NCBI GenBank assembly: GCA_003247275.1
Contig: QKAA01000050.1
Location: forward strand, 1 to 13,220
Length of the DNA: 13,220 nucleotides
Reading direction: 5' to 3'
DNA from: a bacterium
Lineage (GTDB): Bacteria > Patescibacteriota > Microgenomatia > UBA1400 > RBG-16-45-19
Each line of letters opens with the position of its first letter. The first letter of the stretch is position 1. This document shows positions 11,412-13,220 of the stretch, piece after piece. The translations under genes were made by a program, and so were the position numbers. The notes beneath the pieces were generated by a model. It was given only the letters and a program-made list of their open reading frames with translations, was not told the DNA's origin and did not search any database.

Positions 11412-13220
11412 ATGACATATGATCATAAACAAATTGAAGACTCGGCCTTCGCTAAAGCTACGGCGAGCAAGGAAAGTGGCTACAATCATAAAGTGATTGA
11501 AGAACGGTGGTTGGAAAAGTGGCAGTCGATGCCAAAGGTGGAGCGTGAGGCGGCAGAGAAGTTATATTTATTGTTTGCTTTTGCCTATCCCTCTGGTTCA
11601 GGGCTACATGTAGGTCATGTAGAGAGTAAGACGGCATTGGATATTTTGGCGCGGTATTATCGAATGAATGGACGTGAGGTATTTTTCCCAGTGGGTTGGG
11701 ATGCGTTTGGTTTGCCAGCGGAAAACTACGCCATCAAGACGGGAATTCATCCGGCGGAAACCACTAAGAAAGCGATTGAAACTTTCCGGCGACAGATTAA
11801 GCGGATTGGGATTTCCTATGATTGGGAAAATGAAATTGCAACAAATCATCCAGAGTATTACAAGTGGACTCAATGGTTGTTTTTACAGATGTATAAGAAG
11901 GGGTTGGCGTATAAGGGTTTAGGGAAAGTGAATTGGTGCCCCTCATGTATGACGGTGTTGGCTAACGAGCAGGTGGTGGATGGTAAATGTGAGAGGTGTG
12001 GCACAGAGGTGATACAAAAAGATTTGGAACAATGGTATTTCAAGATTACGGACTATAAGGATGAGCTGATTTCTGGTTTGGATCAGGTGGATTGGCCGGA
12101 GCCGACCAAGCAACAACAGGTGAATTGGATTGGCAAGAAAACGGGAGTGAAAGTGGGTTTTCGGATGAAGGATTTTGCTCAGGAAAACGAAATGGAAATA
12201 TTCACTACCAGGATTGATACGATTTTTGGAGTGAGTTTTATGGTGGTGGCGCCAGAAGTGGCTCAAGAGTGGATTGCCGATGGGTGGAAAGCGCCAGTTG
12301 AAGTGCAAACGTATGTGGAGCAAGCATTTAAGAAAACTGAGGAAGAGCGGCGAATTGGGGAGAAGGATAAAACCGGAGTGGATACGGGCTTAAAGGCAGT
12401 CAATCCAGTTAATGGGGCAGAAGTGCCAGTCTGGGTGGCGGATTATGTGTTGATGGACGTGGGCACAGGTTGTGTGATGGGAGTACCAGCTCATGATGAG
12501 CGAGATAAGGCGTTTGCGGAGAAGTTTGGCTTACCTATTATTGAGGTAATCAAAGGTAAAGCGACGGAATATGGAACGTTAGTTAATAGTGGGGAGTTTG
12601 ATGATTTAACTACTGAAGAAGCGATGGAGAGAATTCCAGCGAAGTTTGCTGAAGTGATGAAAAAGACAACCACGTATAAATTGCGTGATTGGTTAATTAG
12701 CCGGCAGCGCTATTGGGGAGCCCCAATTCCGATTGTGTATGATCCAGAGGGGAAACCTCATCCAGTTCGTGAGGAGCACTTACCTTGGTTGTTGCCGACG
12801 GACGTGGATTTTAAACCCACTGGTGAATCGCCACTCAAATCGAGTAAAGAGTTTGTGGAGCGAACAGAACGATTGTATGGTCAAGGTTGGCGGCCAGAAT
12901 ATGACACCATGGATACCTTTGTGGATTCGAGTTGGTATTACTTGCGGTATACCGATGCGCGCAACCCCGATGAATTTGCGAGTAAATCGCAACTGTCTTT
13001 CTGGGCGCCAGTTGATTTTTATATGATTGGGCCAGAACACATTGTGCTGCACTTGTTGTACTCGAGGTTTTTCACTAAGTTTTTGCGAGATGAGGGGTAC
13101 GTAACTTTTGATGAACCGTTTATGAAGATGCGGCATCAAGGAATGATTTTGGGTCCGGATGGGCGAAAGATGAGTAAGAGCAAAGGAAACGTAATTGATC
13201 CAGATGAGATTGTGGAAACG
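11412..13220 (+). CDS. leuS: Leucyl-tRNA synthetase (3' end beyond the window)
   Basis: It charges tRNA-Leu with leucine and edits mischarged products. 603 residues are present and the frame runs off the window. Landmarks: the class I signature HVGH at 66-69 in PSGSGLHVGH; a C4 zinc site Cys176, Cys179, Cys193, Cys196 (CPSC, CERC); the CP1 editing domain with TTRIDT at 265-270 (commonly TTRPDT) and GTGCVMGVPAHDERD at 351-365; the catalytic-domain segment WLISRQRYWGAPIP at 427-440; and KMSKS at 586-590. The N-terminus is odd: MTYDHKQIE is followed by DSAFAKATASKESG, and then YNHKVIEERW, which repeats the first phrase and is where the family normally begins. ATG 11412 fits the -10 spacing. Confidence 0.97.
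   Translation, partial: MTYDHKQIEDSAFAKATASKESGYNHKVIEERWLEKWQSMPKVEREAAEKLYLLFAFAYPSGSGLHVGHVESKTALDILARYYRMNGREVFFPVGWDAFGLPAENYAIKTGIHPAETTKKAIETFRRQIKRIGISYDWENEIATNHPEYYKWTQWLFLQMYKKGLAYKGLGKVNWCPSCMTVLANEQVVDGKCERCGTEVIQKDLEQWYFKITDYKDELISGLDQVDWPEPTKQQQVNWIGKKTGVKVGFRMKDFAQENEMEIFTTRIDTIFGVSFMVVAPEVAQEWIADGWKAPVEVQTYVEQAFKKTEEERRIGEKDKTGVDTGLKAVNPVNGAEVPVWVADYVLMDVGTGCVMGVPAHDERDKAFAEKFGLPIIEVIKGKATEYGTLVNSGEFDDLTTEEAMERIPAKFAEVMKKTTTYKLRDWLISRQRYWGAPIPIVYDPEGKPHPVREEHLPWLLPTDVDFKPTGESPLKSSKEFVERTERLYGQGWRPEYDTMDTFVDSSWYYLRYTDARNPDEFASKSQLSFWAPVDFYMIGPEHIVLHLLYSRFFTKFLRDEGYVTFDEPFMKMRHQGMILGPDGRKMSKSKGNVIDPDEIVET
11418..11440 (+). repeat. Direct repeat flanking the leuS insertion, copy 1
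   Basis: These 23 bases encode YDHKQIE plus part of the next codon and match 11481-11503 at 18 of 23 positions. They lie just left of the inserted segment. Confidence 0.6.
11441..11480 (+). repeat. In-frame inserted repeat-like segment in leuS
   Basis: A 40-base segment encodes SAFAKATASKESG in the leuS frame. It carries an imperfect palindrome: CCTTCGC at its left, and GCG then AAGG at its right separated by AGC. The translated core FAKAT-x-x-K resembles, from memory, a short dispersed repeat in candidate phyla genomes. No second copy is seen in this window. Confidence 0.5.
11481..11503 (+). repeat. Direct repeat flanking the leuS insertion, copy 2
   Basis: It encodes YNHKVIEE, the phrase at which family members usually start, and matches copy 1 at 11418-11440 in 18 of 23 bases. 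Confidence 0.6.

Noticed and set aside
1..13220. CRISPR array, insertion sequence or phage genes
   Set aside because: No regularly spaced repeats, no transposase, integrase or phage-type proteins in any frame.

Overview
The window reads as a chromosomal stretch from a reduced Candidate Phyla Radiation (Patescibacteria) genome, most likely near the Microgenomates. The grounds are inference: very short proteins, lipoproteins plus a sortase and no outer-membrane genes, a tRNA gene without an encoded CCA, a long O-antigen-ligase-like membrane protein with a TPR tail, and a leucyl-tRNA synthetase carrying a short in-frame repeat of a type I recall from this group. The + strand is richer in G than C under both + and - genes, so it appears to be one replication strand throughout.

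Layout. 1-1177: a terminator of an upstream gene, then a two-gene unit of a 57-aa protein and a 271-aa protein that tentatively resembles cadmium-carbonic-anhydrase-repeat proteins, closed by a terminator. 1252-2613: radA. 2614-4566: almost 2 kb with little coding; it holds a promoter-driven 48-aa gene, two strong terminator hairpins with structured RNA in front of each, one perfect DnaA box, and a long foldable element (A). 4567-6396: sortase, a Tat-type lipoprotein and a small one-pass membrane protein, a possible surface module. 6413-6840 (- strand): a 4Fe-4S ferredoxin and a zinc-ribbon protein, facing away from tRNA-Ala(GGC) at 6898. 7027-9681 (- strand): a four-segment membrane protein and the O-antigen-ligase/TPR protein. 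9682-10227: noncoding, holding a second foldable element (B) related to A. 10228-11306 (- strand): a cytochrome b5 lipoprotein and a manganese-type superoxide dismutase, divergent from leuS, which runs off the right edge.

Two signals cross gene boundaries. First, elements A and B share sequence blocks in the same order, while their stems differ in sequence but stay paired; this is what two copies of a structured RNA (or structured DNA) family would look like. Second, the genes fall into two start classes: most have a good Shine-Dalgarno sequence, but radA, the sortase gene, the zinc-ribbon gene and leuS have a -10 box ending 6 or 7 bases before the ATG, which predicts leaderless mRNAs. The SOD gene has a textbook promoter that would leave a leader of about 3 bases.
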